Shown: positions 34,092 through 43,715 of the stretch, one piece after another
How positions within the stretch are numbered: position 1 is the first letter of the stretch
Layout: the number at the start of each line of letters is the position of its first letter
Source: Methylophilus sp. DW102
GTDB taxonomy: Bacteria; Pseudomonadota; Gammaproteobacteria; Burkholderiales; Methylophilaceae
DNA length: 64,000 bases
Assembly: GCF_037076555.1 (NCBI RefSeq)
Contig: NZ_AP029023.1
Location: forward strand, 1,736,001 to 1,800,000
Reading direction: 5' to 3'
Notes under the pieces: generated by a model
Databases searched by the model: none
What the model saw: only the letters and a program-made list of their open reading frames with translations
What the model was told of the DNA's origin: nothing
Translations under genes and position numbers: made by a program

Positions 34092-36284
34092 CTAAGGTGT
34101 TTGCTTTATCATCGAGAGATTTTCACAGCCGATTAATTGGGAAAATTTATCAGCAGGCATGGGTTTGCCAAACAAATACCCCTGCCCTTCTTCGCATTGT
34201 TTGCTTTTAAGGTATTGATATTGCTCTGCCGTTTCTATGCCTTCGGCAATCGACTGTAAATCAAAGCCATGGGCGATATCGAGGGTCGCGCACACCACGG
34301 AGTCGTCTTCTTTGTGTTGCAGCATACCATTGACAAAGGTGCGGTCGATTTTAATGCGTGTGAGGGGATAAGTCTTGAGCAGGCTGAGCGAGGCGTAACC
34401 GGTCCCAAAATCGTCAAAGGCAATACCGACGCCGTGCTGCTTGAGTTTGCGTAGCGTGGCTAGCACAATCTCATCTTGATCCAGCGCGATATTTTCGGTG
34501 ATTTCGAGTTCCAGCGCTTGCGCGGGTAGGCCATGTTTTGCCAACACCAGCATCACCTCATCGACCAACTCTCCGGTATGAAACTGCGCGCTAAATAAAT
34601 TCACCCCTACCCGCAAATGCCCGGCACCTTGGCGACGCCAAAAAGCCAACTGGCTACAGGCTTCATCAAGTACCCAGCTGCCCACCGTGGCGGCCAGTGG
34701 TCCGCTCTCTAGTGCGGATAAAAAAGTAATAGGCGGCAGAAGGCCGCGTAGTGGATGGTTCCAGCGGATCAAGGCCTCGGCGCCAGTGATGAGGCCAGTT
34801 TGCAGGTTCACTTGAGGCTGGTAATACAACAAAAACTCGCCTTCATCGACAGCACGATGCAATTCAAGTGCATGTTGGCGGCGCGATACCGCGGCCTGGC
34901 GCAACTCAGGCACAAACAAACAGGCGCGGCCACGTCCTTGTGCCTTGGCTTTGAATAAAGCAAGGTCGGCATTGCTGACTAACTCTAAGGCTTCAAGCGT
35001 ATGCAAGGGCGAAAGCGCAACTCCGCAACTGGCAATCACCCTCACAGACTGGCCTTGCATTTGCATCGGTTGCTCAATGCCATCAATCAGTTGCTGCGCA
35101 AACTGAGTGGCATCAGTTGGCACTTGCAGGCCGGGCACGACGACCGCAAACTCATCCCCACCCATACGCGCCACCAGACCATGCGCAGGGACAATCCGTA
35201 ATAACCGTTGCGCGATTTCTCTCAATACGGCATCGCCAACGGTCCCCCCCATGGTGTCATTGATATCTTTAAAACCATCCAGATCTATCATAAACACCGC
35301 GGCAGCATGTGGCTGGCTGAGTGTTTCTTCAACAAAACGGTAAAAGCGGACCCGGTTATACAGGCCGGTGAGTGTATCGAGCAACGACTGCTTGCTTTCT
35401 GCTTGCAGCGTGGCTGCAGTGGCTGGCACGGGCTTGAGCACTGCTTCGAATTGCAGCTGGCCTTCAGCTTGCCAGGAAAATAACGATAGATTGACCAGAA
35501 AGCTCGTCCCCTCTTTATGAAGCCCTGTGAGCTCACACGAACTCGCCACACGGTCTAGTGACCGAGACTGCAATATGGTGTCTATTTTCTCTTGTAAAAG
35601 CGCAGCATCCGAGCTGGAAAACAATGTTTGCAGTGGGCGGCCCTCACCCTCGATGAGACGGTAACCAAACATATCGGCCGCGGCCTGATTCCAGGCAATG
35701 ATCTGCTTGGCGGCATTAAACCAGACGATAGGGGTCGCAGCATGCGCCGCATATTCTTCAAAGTTTGGCCGGGTACGGCTGGCTGAAATTTCAATGCGGC
35801 GTAATTCAAGCCGGTCAGATACCATTTGCGCCAGCGCCCTCAATCTGGCCTGGTCTTCTAAAGAAAAATCAAAATGAGGTTGGTGGTCGACAATACACAA
35901 GGCGCCTAAGGCCAGGCCTTCTGGTGAAAGCAACCTGACCCCAGCATAAAAACGAATATTCGCCTCACCCGTGACCAGCGGATTGTCATGGAAGCGCTCA
36001 TCCAGCAAGGCGTCTGGGACGACCATGACCTGGTTTTCGTTGATAGCATGGGCACAAAAAGAAACATCACGGCGCATATCCATTTCGCCAGCACCGACGG
36101 CGGCGGCGAAAAACACATGGTCGCTACCGATCATATTGACGGCCGCAATCGGCATGCGAAACATGCGTGCTGCAATGTCTACTACCGGCTCCAGATTGGC
36201 AATGACTTCTGGCTGATGCAGGCCATGGTCAAATAGCGCTTGCAACCTTTGCGGTTCATTAGCAGGTATTACTGGGCATTTCAT
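34092..36284 (-). CDS. GAF-PAS-GGDEF-EAL c-di-GMP signalling protein
   Basis: About 730 residues. A GAF domain (about 20-165; MDMRRDVSFCAHAI, ALCIVDHQPHF), a PAS domain (about 185-300; WFNAAKQIIAWNQAAADMFG), a GGDEF domain with intact GGDEF near residue 375, and an EAL domain with EALIRW near 503, AFDDFGTGYASL, RIKID and AEGIE. Both catalytic motifs look intact, so cyclase and phosphodiesterase activities are possible. ATG 36284 has GGGGG ahead; a GTG lies one codon upstream. No membrane segment. It is convergent with intI, 10 bp apart. Confidence 0.92.
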   Translation of the reverse strand: MKCPVIPANEPQRLQALFDHGLHQPEVIANLEPVVDIAARMFRMPIAAVNMIGSDHVFFAAAVGAGEMDMRRDVSFCAHAINENQVMVVPDALLDERFHDNPLVTGEANIRFYAGVRLLSPEGLALGALCIVDHQPHFDFSLEDQARLRALAQMVSDRLELRRIEISASRTRPNFEEYAAHAATPIVWFNAAKQIIAWNQAAADMFGYRLIEGEGRPLQTLFSSSDAALLQEKIDTILQSRSLDRVASSCELTGLHKEGTSFLVNLSLFSWQAEGQLQFEAVLKPVPATAATLQAESKQSLLDTLTGLYNRVRFYRFVEETLSQPHAAAVFMIDLDGFKDINDTMGGTVGDAVLREIAQRLLRIVPAHGLVARMGGDEFAVVVPGLQVPTDATQFAQQLIDGIEQPMQMQGQSVRVIASCGVALSPLHTLEALELVSNADLALFKAKAQGRGRACLFVPELRQAAVSRRQHALELHRAVDEGEFLLYYQPQVNLQTGLITGAEALIRWNHPLRGLLPPITFLSALESGPLAATVGSWVLDEACSQLAFWRRQGAGHLRVGVNLFSAQFHTGELVDEVMLVLAKHGLPAQALELEITENIALDQDEIVLATLRKLKQHGVGIAFDDFGTGYASLSLLKTYPLTRIKIDRTFVNGMLQHKEDDSVVCATLDIAHGFDLQSIAEGIETAEQYQYLKSKQCEEGQGYLFGKPMPADKFSQLIGCENLSMIKQTP

Positions 36285-36411
36285 CACAACCCCCTAGGCA
36301 AAGAGCATAGATGAATGACATGTCAATTTGCTTTTATGTCAATTCATAAAATTAAATTTTTTGTAACACTACTAATTTTATGCCATCAGCGCAAGCGCGC
36401 TGATCAAAGGG

Positions 36412-37326
36412 TTATTGACTGTCGCCGATGTGATTTTGGCCGCGCAATCTGGCCAGCTTCACCTGCTTTTGACGCTCACGCAAAGACTCTTTCTTTTCTG
36501 CGGTCAATTTTTCGTAGCAATAAGGGCAAGAAATACCGGCTTCATATTGCTCACTTTGCATTTCCTCTGTGGTGAGTGGCATGCGGCAGGCATAACACTG
36601 GTCATGGTCCCCTACCTCCAGGCCATGCTTGACCGCCACGCGCTGGTCAAACACAAAGCACTCGCCTTCCCACAGGCTTTGCTCTTTGGGCACGGTTTCC
36701 AGGTATTTAAGGATGCCGCCTTGCAGGTGATACACCTCTTCAAACCCTTGTTGCTTCATGAAAGAAGAGGCTTTTTCGCAACGGATGCCGCCGGTACAGA
36801 ACATGGCGACTTTTTTGTGCTTGGTTTTATCCAGGTTTTCGGCAACATATTTGGGAAACTCACGGAAGGTGGTGGTTTTCGGGTCCACCGCGCCTTTAAA
36901 GGTGCCAATATGCACTTCATAGTCATTGCGTGTATCCAGCACAATGACGTCCGGGTCTGAAATAATGGCATTCCAGTCTTCGGGCTTAACATAGGTGCCC
37001 ACGACCAGATTAGGATCTACCTCTGGCACGCCCATGGTGACGATTTCTTTTTTGAGCTTGACCTTCATGCGGTAAAACGGATGACTATCGGCCCAAGATT
37101 CTTTGTGCTCGAGATCAGCCAGTCGCGGATCCTGGCGCAAGTAGGTGAGCACGGCGCGGATATCTTCCGGCTTGCCAGCAATGGTGCCATTAATCCCTTC
37201 ATGCGCCAACAGCAAGGTGCCTTTAATCTGGTGTTGCTGGCAAGTCTCTAAAATCGGTTGTTGCAGGTCTTTATAATTATCCAGCGTGACAAATTTATAG
37301 AGGGCAGCGGTGAGATATTGGCTCAT
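36412..37326 (-). CDS. trhO: tRNA uridine(34) hydroxylase (rhodanese domain)
   Basis: About 304 residues of the YceA/TrhO family. An N-terminal ferredoxin-like domain ([17 protein letters not shown]) precedes a rhodanese domain with active Cys in [12 protein letters not shown], and a C-terminal Cys-rich zinc-like region (CYACRMPL and CPYCYEKL). TrhO performs oxygen-dependent hydroxylation of U34 in tRNAs. ATG 37326 ([12 protein letters not shown]) is the family start; 19 upstream codons are not conserved in style. Confidence 0.93.
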   Translation of the reverse strand: MSQYLTAALYKFVTLDNYKDLQQPILETCQQHQIKGTLLLAHEGINGTIAGKPEDIRAVLTYLRQDPRLADLEHKESWADSHPFYRMKVKLKKEIVTMGVPEVDPNLVVGTYVKPEDWNAIISDPDVIVLDTRNDYEVHIGTFKGAVDPKTTTFREFPKYVAENLDKTKHKKVAMFCTGGIRCEKASSFMKQQGFEEVYHLQGGILKYLETVPKEQSLWEGECFVFDQRVAVKHGLEVGDHDQCYACRMPLTTEEMQSEQYEAGISCPYCYEKLTAEKKESLRERQKQVKLARLRGQNHIGDSQ

Positions 37327-37385
37327 GAGAAATCTGGCTTGATTGCAAAATCGCGATTTTACCACTCTAACCCACTGATGCAAAA

Positions 37386-37413
37386 AGAAAAACGGGCACG
37401 CGGCCCGTTTTCA
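37386..37413 (-). terminator. Rho-independent terminator of the fhc operon
   Basis: Stem aacgggc/gcccgtt (37391-37397, 37403-37409) with a 5-nt loop. On the minus strand it follows fhcC by about 20 bp and ends in a T-rich tract, matching transcription of fhcBADC. It separates that operon from trhO. Confidence 0.88.
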
Positions 37414-37431
37414 TACGCACACTGATTGGCT

Positions 37432-38103
37432 TTAAGGCTGAATCACCAGTATCTCGGCTTTACCGAGGCCACCCATATCGCCCATCCAGCGTTGTACGCG
37501 CTGACTGCTGATTTGCGCAAAGCGGCTATCTAGCAACTTAAAGGATTTATACAGAATTTTGAGGAAAGGCAGCTTGTGCAAACCACAGTCTATCCAGGTC
37601 GCCTGCGGCGCTGGCGATTGTGCCAATAATAAAGTCCCGCGTTTCATGCCGTAACCCAGATATACACCTGTGCTGCCCAGTACGCCCAGCGTCCCTGCCA
37701 TCATGTCCGAGCCGCAATAGTCACCGGCATTGCCTTCAATCAACAGCATGCCGCGACGCATACGGTCGCCGGCACGTGCGCCAGCGTTGCCTTTGCAAAT
37801 AAGAATACCGTTTTGCAGTTGCGCCCCTAAAAAGTCACCCGCATCCCCCTCAACCAATAGCTGGCCAGCCGTCATGCCGAAGCCGATGTATTGGTGCGAA
37901 GAAGTTGTGTTTTTAAAAGTCAGCTTAGTTGCCTCTGTGGCTGCGTCCACGCTCACCTCAAACGCGTCGGCAACAGACAAATTGGCCGCCAGTTTGATGG
38001 CGCCGATCTCGGTCTCGGTTTTGCCTTGCAAGGCCAGCGGCAATAAGGCACGGCAATCGACCGTGCGCGAGATTGGCTTGGCGGTTAATACGATATGGCT
38101 CAT
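37432..38103 (-). CDS. fhcC: Formyltransferase/hydrolase complex subunit C
   Basis: A 223-residue protein homologous to FwdC/FmdC. The C-terminal part is a right-handed helix built on repeated G-x2-G-x3-G units (GNAGARAGDRMRRG, GNAGDYCGSDMMAG), similar to the glutamate synthase large-subunit domain. In the Fhc complex it helps to join the formyltransferase and hydrolase halves. It overlaps fhcD by 4 bp and ends the operon, with a terminator 20 bp later. Confidence 0.95.
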   Translation of the reverse strand: MSHIVLTAKPISRTVDCRALLPLALQGKTETEIGAIKLAANLSVADAFEVSVDAATEATKLTFKNTTSSHQYIGFGMTAGQLLVEGDAGDFLGAQLQNGILICKGNAGARAGDRMRRGMLLIEGNAGDYCGSDMMAGTLGVLGSTGVYLGYGMKRGTLLLAQSPAPQATWIDCGLHKLPFLKILYKSFKLLDSRFAQISSQRVQRWMGDMGGLGKAEILVIQP

Positions 38104-39032
38104 GCGGTCACCTCCCCGCTTAAAATTGGACGCAGTTTAAAGTGGTGCTGGCCCAGCTTGCCGCCGTAGTTACCGGCAGAAATACGCAAGATGCCATTTT
38201 CTTTACCCAGGCTACAGGCCGCTTCAATCCCAGCTTTCATCGAAACAGCAATATCTTCAAAAGTCAGGCCATTGACCACAATTTCCATCACGCTTTCCAC
38301 CCGTGGATCGAGCTCGCTCTTAACCACGCCTTTAAGGGTTGGGCAGAATGCGTCGTTGGTACTGGCAAACATTTTGGGGTACTTGCTGCCCACCTTGGAA
38401 CCAGAGCGCACCACCCCGCCCGGGAAAGGCATAATCACATTGGGCAGTTTGCGCATGGCATCAATGGCGGCTTCACAGGCCGTCAGCACTTGTGCCTGAC
38501 TGGCGCCCAAGACCAGGAAGTTACCGCCGCCAATGGCACGTACCATGCCCGTGGTTTCTTCGGTTAAAAACTCGCCATCCATCACCGGAATACGCCAGTA
38601 GCGCTTAAGCTTGCCCGTGGCATCGGGGATTTGTTTGGACACCTGATAACCATCGCCAAAAAAGCGCAAATGTTTGCCGAGGCTGATCATGTCTTCTGAC
38701 TCAATCCCGGCAAAGGCGGCCGCGGTTGGGCAAGTGAGAATACATTGGCCCATGCGCGTTTCGAGTTGTTGCATAAGCACTTTGCTGCCCATGGCAAACA
38801 TGAGCACACTAACGCCCGGACGACCGTCCGGGGTTTCATCCTCGGACAACTCCCGCTCTATGCCCGCCTCGACGCCACAGCCAATCACACTGGTGGCAAA
38901 ACCCGTCATGGCATTGGCGGCGTTATATGCCCAGCGCAAATTTTGCGCCGTAATCAGGATACGCGTGCCGCGCATATTAAATGCTTCAGCAAAGGTATCG
39001 TCTATGTCTACGCCATTTAACTGCATATTCAC
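38100..39032 (-). CDS. fhcD: Formylmethanofuran:H4MPT formyltransferase (FhcD)
   Basis: A 310-residue Ftr homologue. It moves a formyl group between H4MPT (N5) and the methanofuran-like carrier, in the bacterial oxidative direction from formyl-H4MPT. Start MNMQLNGVDIDDTFAEAFNM and CTVGCG-like segments (TSVIGCGVEAG; GGNFLVLG) match the family. It overlaps fhcA and fhcC by 4 bp each. Together with FhcABC it forms the complex that releases formate. Confidence 0.96.
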   Translation of the reverse strand: MNMQLNGVDIDDTFAEAFNMRGTRILITAQNLRWAYNAANAMTGFATSVIGCGVEAGIERELSEDETPDGRPGVSVLMFAMGSKVLMQQLETRMGQCILTCPTAAAFAGIESEDMISLGKHLRFFGDGYQVSKQIPDATGKLKRYWRIPVMDGEFLTEETTGMVRAIGGGNFLVLGASQAQVLTACEAAIDAMRKLPNVIMPFPGGVVRSGSKVGSKYPKMFASTNDAFCPTLKGVVKSELDPRVESVMEIVVNGLTFEDIAVSMKAGIEAACSLGKENGILRISAGNYGGKLGQHHFKLRPILSGEVTA

Positions 39033-40693
39033 CCCTGGCTATGGTTAATGACATGGTTGCGGCCATCTTCCGCAATCTGGTCATCCGAAATTTTAAAGTT
39101 GTGCATTTGCATGGTGTGGTAACGGTCAAAATACTGCTTGATGTCTTTCTCCACACCCAGATCAAAGGCTGGTTTGGCGGTATGTGTTGCGCCCCACACC
39201 ACCTTGACCACTTTGCCCTCTTTCACTACCAGCTCGCCGTCTTTAAACACCAGGTCTGGCTTGGCGAACATCGCCTCCTTGTCAGCCTGATCGGTATAGA
39301 CGGTAATATCAGCCGCAGCGCCCACGCCCAAATGTCCCCGGTCGTGCAGGCCAATCAACTTGGCCGGGGCTGAGCGGGTCATGGTGGCGATTTCATATAA
39401 GCTATATTCGCGTTCCAATGATTTCAGGTTACTCATGGCTTGCGCATCGAGGTTGAGCTTGTCAAACGCATCATTACGGAAGGTTTTATCCATGAGCAAA
39501 CGGATCAAATGCGGATAGCTGGTAAACGGCGCACCGTTCGGATGATCTGTAGTCAGGAAAATGCGCCAAGGGTCATCCACACTTAAAAATACTTCCAGGC
39601 CAATCGCCCATTGCAAGGCGTTGACATAGTTCTGGTCGCGGTATTTGAACGGCACCACGCCACAGCCGGCGTCGCATTCAATGTCCATAATCACCGATTT
39701 TTTCGGATTGGCCACTTTGGCGTTTAAGTGCTGCATCATGTTGTCGCCAGACGCGGTCACGGTCTGGCCAAACAGAATCTGGCCGACATCCGCAGTGATG
39801 TGTTTGTTGTTGTTGATCGCTTCGGCAATATTGGCGGCGGCAGAAGAAAACCTCTTGTCGCCCTCGGTGCCATAACTGTGAAACTGGATATGGGTCAAAT
39901 GCATGGGGATGCCATCGCTGGCGCCCATGGTATCCAGCGTGGTCTGAAAGTTACCGGCCACGCCCAGGTTATTACAGTGCACATGCAAAGGTTTGGCAAT
40001 ACCTATCTCATTTACGGCACGGCTCAAAGCCTGCAAAATGCGGCGCGGCGTGATGTTGTAATAACTGTGCAGTTGATCCAGGTCCTGGCGGCGCTCATTG
40101 AATTTAAACGCGGAAATGCCGCCCGGATTGACCACTTTGATGCCTATGGTTTGCGTCGCATGCAGAGTCCACGCCACATAGTCATTAATGGTTTTCTGGT
40201 CAGCATTCTGGCTCAGCAAACGCAGCAGGTAATCATCGTTACCCAGCATGGCGTAGCCGCCTTTATCAATCATCGGCGTGTCACCCATTTCCATATGCGC
40301 CTGACGCGCATTCACGGCGAGCACGGCCGGCTCAAAGGCAGCGGTATAACCCATTTCGATATAGCGCATGCCGGTATCGGTGGTATTCGGTGTCGCATGG
40401 TGGCTGCAGTTGGCGCCGCAGATGTGAGCTTCAGGCTCCTCCAGCTTGCGCATGGCCTGGTATTCAGGCAGCAGCATGCGGGCAATATTGACTTTGCCGC
40501 CACCAATATGGCTATGCATATCAATCGCCCCGGCCATCACGATCTTGCCATTCAGGTCGTACACCTGCGCAATTTTTTCACTGTCGGCCGGTTTGGCAAT
40601 AATGCGGCCATCACGGATATAAATATCCTGCACCACGCCATCCTTGCCGTGCGCGGGGTCAATCACTTTAGCGTTCTTGAGTACGGTAATCAT
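39029..40693 (-). CDS. fhcA: Formylmethanofuran hydrolase catalytic subunit A (FhcA)
   Basis: A 554-residue amidohydrolase-type subunit homologous to FwdA/FmdA. It keeps the metal-binding HSHIGGGKVN near residue 60, HVHCNNLG, HLTHIQFH and DHPNGAP toward the C-terminus. It hydrolyses formyl-methanofuran to formate. It overlaps fhcB and fhcD by 4 bp each, so stoichiometric translation is likely. A 404-codon open frame on the opposite strand is a shadow of this gene. Confidence 0.96.
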   Translation of the reverse strand: MITVLKNAKVIDPAHGKDGVVQDIYIRDGRIIAKPADSEKIAQVYDLNGKIVMAGAIDMHSHIGGGKVNIARMLLPEYQAMRKLEEPEAHICGANCSHHATPNTTDTGMRYIEMGYTAAFEPAVLAVNARQAHMEMGDTPMIDKGGYAMLGNDDYLLRLLSQNADQKTINDYVAWTLHATQTIGIKVVNPGGISAFKFNERRQDLDQLHSYYNITPRRILQALSRAVNEIGIAKPLHVHCNNLGVAGNFQTTLDTMGASDGIPMHLTHIQFHSYGTEGDKRFSSAAANIAEAINNNKHITADVGQILFGQTVTASGDNMMQHLNAKVANPKKSVIMDIECDAGCGVVPFKYRDQNYVNALQWAIGLEVFLSVDDPWRIFLTTDHPNGAPFTSYPHLIRLLMDKTFRNDAFDKLNLDAQAMSNLKSLEREYSLYEIATMTRSAPAKLIGLHDRGHLGVGAAADITVYTDQADKEAMFAKPDLVFKDGELVVKEGKVVKVVWGATHTAKPAFDLGVEKDIKQYFDRYHTMQMHNFKISDDQIAEDGRNHVINHSQG

Positions 40694-41898
40694 GCCGCCA
40701 CTCCTTTAAGTTCTGTTTCTATCATGGCGATCACTTGTGACAAGGTGGGCAGGTCAGAAGGCTTGGCTGCGCTGAGCGGCAAGGTAACCGAGCCATCCAC
40801 ACGGAATTGCTGGCCGTTGCAGTCCAGCCCTGGCGTCGCAACGGGGATAAACACTGCTAGCGTCTCTTCAAATTGGCTGTCAGCAGCACCGAGCACAATC
40901 ACGGGTTTAGTGCCTGCAGGCGGCATCGCATCCGGACTGTAACTATTCACCCATACCACCGCGTCATGGCTTTCCCAGTCTGGTGTATCAATAATCACGC
41001 CATTAAGCCAGGTATGTGCGTAGTTGACGCTGGTATCGCCATCACTGCCGCCAAGCGACAAACCCATGGCGCGGCTCTTCTGGTTCAAGGCGACCACGGT
41101 TTCAGTGATATTTTCAATGGTTAATTCGGCATGCGCATAATGCAGGTCTTTGGATACCCACACCAAGGTGGCGTACTTGGCTGCCTTCAGCGTCTCAGCC
41201 ACGGTTCTCAAACGGCTCACGTCTACCCCGGCCACTGTTTCCGCAGTCACTGGCTTGCCCATCACCAGGGCCCTTAAGGTGGCGACCACCTCCGGTAACT
41301 GTTCGCTCGCACAAGGAATCACTTCAGGTGCGCGTCCATCGGGAGAGACGCCAGGCTTGGTATTCAGGTCATCGCCGCCCAGGTAGATGATCTTGCGGGC
41401 GGCAGGCGCGGTAAACATGGCCTCAGGCACCCACACCACGCGCTCGAAAAAACGGGTATTGTGGCTCACCACATCAGTGCCTATCATCAGGATCACATCT
41501 GCGCGGTTGCGTACTTCGGTCAAGGTGGTGGTCTGCCAGCCGCGATGCTGTAATACCTGCATGTTGCGCAGCGTACTGCTGGCATTGAGATGCGTCATTG
41601 CCGCATGCGTATGATGCGAAAGGCTGACCAGAGCACGCGCACCGTGGACATCGGTACTGCTGCCGGCGATCAATGGCGTTTTGGCTTGCTTGAGCAGTTC
41701 GACGGCGGCATGTACGGCCTGGGTCAGCGACACAGGTTGCCCCGCCACCCGAGGTTGCGCACCATTACTCGTTCGCGCATAGAACTTTGCGGCTTTGCCA
41801 CACGAAAACTGCTGTTTGGCAATGGCCTCCCCCGAAATGTCGTCACATAGCAAGCCGCAAGCCGGGCATGCATGCATACTGTTTTGTTGATTTGTCAT
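40690..41898 (-). CDS. fhcB: Formyltransferase/hydrolase complex subunit B (FhcB)
   Basis: A 402-residue protein related to FwdB/FmdB, the molybdopterin subunit of archaeal formylmethanofuran dehydrogenase. The N-terminus retains cysteines in CPACGLLCDD and SCGKAA. In bacterial Fhc, FhcB no longer performs redox catalysis and has a structural role; the retained cysteines here are worth noting. First gene of the fhcBADC operon, with a 16-bp inverted repeat upstream. Confidence 0.95.
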   Translation of the reverse strand: MTNQQNSMHACPACGLLCDDISGEAIAKQQFSCGKAAKFYARTSNGAQPRVAGQPVSLTQAVHAAVELLKQAKTPLIAGSSTDVHGARALVSLSHHTHAAMTHLNASSTLRNMQVLQHRGWQTTTLTEVRNRADVILMIGTDVVSHNTRFFERVVWVPEAMFTAPAARKIIYLGGDDLNTKPGVSPDGRAPEVIPCASEQLPEVVATLRALVMGKPVTAETVAGVDVSRLRTVAETLKAAKYATLVWVSKDLHYAHAELTIENITETVVALNQKSRAMGLSLGGSDGDTSVNYAHTWLNGVIIDTPDWESHDAVVWVNSYSPDAMPPAGTKPVIVLGAADSQFEETLAVFIPVATPGLDCNGQQFRVDGSVTLPLSAAKPSDLPTLSQVIAMIETELKGVAA

Positions 41899-41929
41899 GG
41901 CTTTATAGTCTCTCGTTTTGATCTTTATG

Positions 41930-41945
41930 TATTCAATCCTGAATA
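41930..41945. promoter_or_regulatory. Inverted repeat upstream of fhcB
   Basis: TATTCA-ATCC-TGAATA, two perfect 6-bp arms around 4 bp, centred about 40 bp upstream of the fhcB start codon. The size and position would suit a dimeric regulator binding site in the fhc promoter region. No regulator gene is adjacent and I see no second copy in the window; functional meaning is inferred. Confidence 0.35.
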
Positions 41946-42064
41946 TCCACCTGACCGTGGGAAACCATCACATCATAAAACATCTGCTGACAATAGATAA
42001 AAAAAATAAAGCAATGAATGCCTGCTATTTAACGCAATAAAAGCCTGTCATCCGTATCTAAGGT

Positions 42065-42092
42065 TTATCAATCACAGTAAAAATAGTAGAAT
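42065..42092 (+). promoter_or_regulatory. Candidate promoter of ndk
   Basis: TTATCA (42065-42070), 16 bp and TAGAAT (42087-42092), about 43 bp ahead of the ndk start. Both hexamers are approximate. Confidence 0.35.
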
Positions 42093-42134
42093 AGTCGTTT
42101 GTTTTTCTTGTTCATTACTTTATTTGGAGTTCTC

Positions 42135-42539
42135 ATGGCTTTAGAGCGTACACTCAGCATCATCAAACCAGACGCCGTTGCAAAAAACGTGATTGGTCAA
42201 ATCTACACCCGCTTTGAAAACGCCGGTTTGAAAATTGTTGCAGCTAAAATGACCCACCTGACTCAAGCTGAAGCTGAAGGCTTCTACGCTGTGCACAAAG
42301 AGCGCCCTTTCTTCAACGACCTGGTTAAATTCATGATCTCTGGTCCTGTGATGATCCAGGCATTGGAAGGCGAAAACGCGGTATTGAAAAACCGTGAACT
42401 GATGGGTGCAACTAACCCTAAAGACGCAGCCCCTGGCACCATTCGTGCTGACTTCGCTGAAAGCATTGATGCTAACGCCGTGCACGGTTCCGACTCTTTG
42501 GAAAATGCGGCCATCGAAATCAAATACTTCTTCGGTTAA
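42135..42539 (+). CDS. ndk: Nucleoside diphosphate kinase
   Basis: A 134-residue kinase that balances NTP pools by phosphorylating NDPs. The start [18 protein letters not shown], and the active-site His in NAVHGSDS, are as in the family. GGAG lies 5-6 nt before ATG 42135 (the frame extends 12 codons upstream but those are not family-like). The protein ends at IKYFFG, about seven residues shorter than many betaproteobacterial Ndk proteins. It opens the plus-strand run ndk-rlmN-pilW-rodZ-ispG-hisS. Confidence 0.96.
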   Translation: MALERTLSIIKPDAVAKNVIGQIYTRFENAGLKIVAAKMTHLTQAEAEGFYAVHKERPFFNDLVKFMISGPVMIQALEGENAVLKNRELMGATNPKDAAPGTIRADFAESIDANAVHGSDSLENAAIEIKYFFG

Positions 42540-42593
42540 TCACACCCTTCGTCACTTAAAGACGATCACATTGATACCGAACTAGGAATACAC

Positions 42594-43712
42594 TTGGTTA
42601 ACTTACTGAATTTTAACCAATCGCAACTCGCCGAGTACTTCACCAGTCTCGGCGAGAAGCCTTTCCGCGCCAAACAATTGATGCGCTGGATGCATCATTT
42701 CGGGGTGCTTGACCTCGACCAGATGACCGATATTGCCAAAACTCTGCGCGAAAAACTGCGTCAGGAAACCGAATTTGCGCTGCCAGACGTGCAGTTGGAA
42801 CAAGTGTCAGATGATGGCACCCGCAAATGGCTGATCGGCACAAACAACTTAAGAGACGGCACGTCTAACAGTGTGGAAACCGTCTTTATCCCTGAAGATG
42901 ACCGCGGCACGCTGTGTATCTCCAGTCAGGTAGGCTGTGCACTCGAATGCACATTCTGCAGCACCGGTCGCCAGGGCTTCAACCGCAATCTCAACGTCTC
43001 CGAAATTATCGGCCAACTATGGATTGCCAATCACGCCCTGCGCCAGGCGCCTGGCTATGACTTGCTGCCACCCGGTGAGCGCATTATCTCCAACGTGGTG
43101 ATGATGGGCATGGGTGAGCCATTGGCCAACTATGACAACGTCGTCACGGCGATGCAAATCATGCTGGATGACAGCGCTTATGGCTTAAGCCGTCGCCGCG
43201 TCACCCTGTCGACCAGCGGCATGGTGCCAGCGATGGACAGACTCAAAGAAGATTGCCCCGTCGCCTTGGCGGTGTCGTTACATGCGCCGAATGATGCGCT
43301 ACGTGATGAGATCGTCCCAATTAATAAAAAATATCCAATTAAAGATCTGATGGCCGCTTGCGAGCGCTACCTAGTCAAAGCACCACGTGATTTCGTGACG
43401 TTTGAATATGTCATGCTGGACGGCGTCAATGACACCCTGGAACACGCCAAGCAACTGATGAATATCGTGCGCGATGTCCCTTGCAAATTTAACCTGATCC
43501 CATTCAACCCGTTCCCTAACAGTGGTTACGGGACGTCCAAGCCCATGCAGGTGCGTGCGTTTCGTGATATGTTAATGCAGGCAGGCTTTGTAGTCACCGT
43601 GCGTAAAACCCGCGGAGACGACATTGATGCGGCCTGCGGGCAACTGGCAGGTAAAGTGCTCGATAAAACCCGCCGCACCGAGAAAACCATAGCGATACAC
43701 CCGGAACAGTAA
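42594..43712 (+). CDS. rlmN: Dual-specificity RNA methyltransferase RlmN
   Basis: A 372-residue radical-SAM enzyme that makes 2-methyladenosine in 23S rRNA (A2503) and some tRNAs. The radical-SAM cysteines are in [11 protein letters not shown], with [12 protein letters not shown], and a methyl-carrying Cys near the C-terminus (DIDAACGQL). The start is TTG at 42594: AGGA lies 8 nt ahead and the next residues VNLLNF match homologues, while no ATG is available nearby. It is followed directly by pilW. Confidence 0.96.
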   Translation: MVNLLNFNQSQLAEYFTSLGEKPFRAKQLMRWMHHFGVLDLDQMTDIAKTLREKLRQETEFALPDVQLEQVSDDGTRKWLIGTNNLRDGTSNSVETVFIPEDDRGTLCISSQVGCALECTFCSTGRQGFNRNLNVSEIIGQLWIANHALRQAPGYDLLPPGERIISNVVMMGMGEPLANYDNVVTAMQIMLDDSAYGLSRRRVTLSTSGMVPAMDRLKEDCPVALAVSLHAPNDALRDEIVPINKKYPIKDLMAACERYLVKAPRDFVTFEYVMLDGVNDTLEHAKQLMNIVRDVPCKFNLIPFNPFPNSGYGTSKPMQVRAFRDMLMQAGFVVTVRKTRGDDIDAACGQLAGKVLDKTRRTEKTIAIHPEQ

Positions 43713-43715
43713 GTG

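Noticed and set aside
36385-36404. Perfect hairpin atcagcgc/gcgctgat after trhO as a terminator
   Set aside because: The stem is good, but no T run follows on the minus strand, so it was not called as a rho-independent terminator.
39728-40942. 404-codon plus-strand open frame opposite fhcA
   Set aside because: Lies entirely antisense to the well-supported fhcA and fhcB genes and has no family features; it is a reading-frame shadow.
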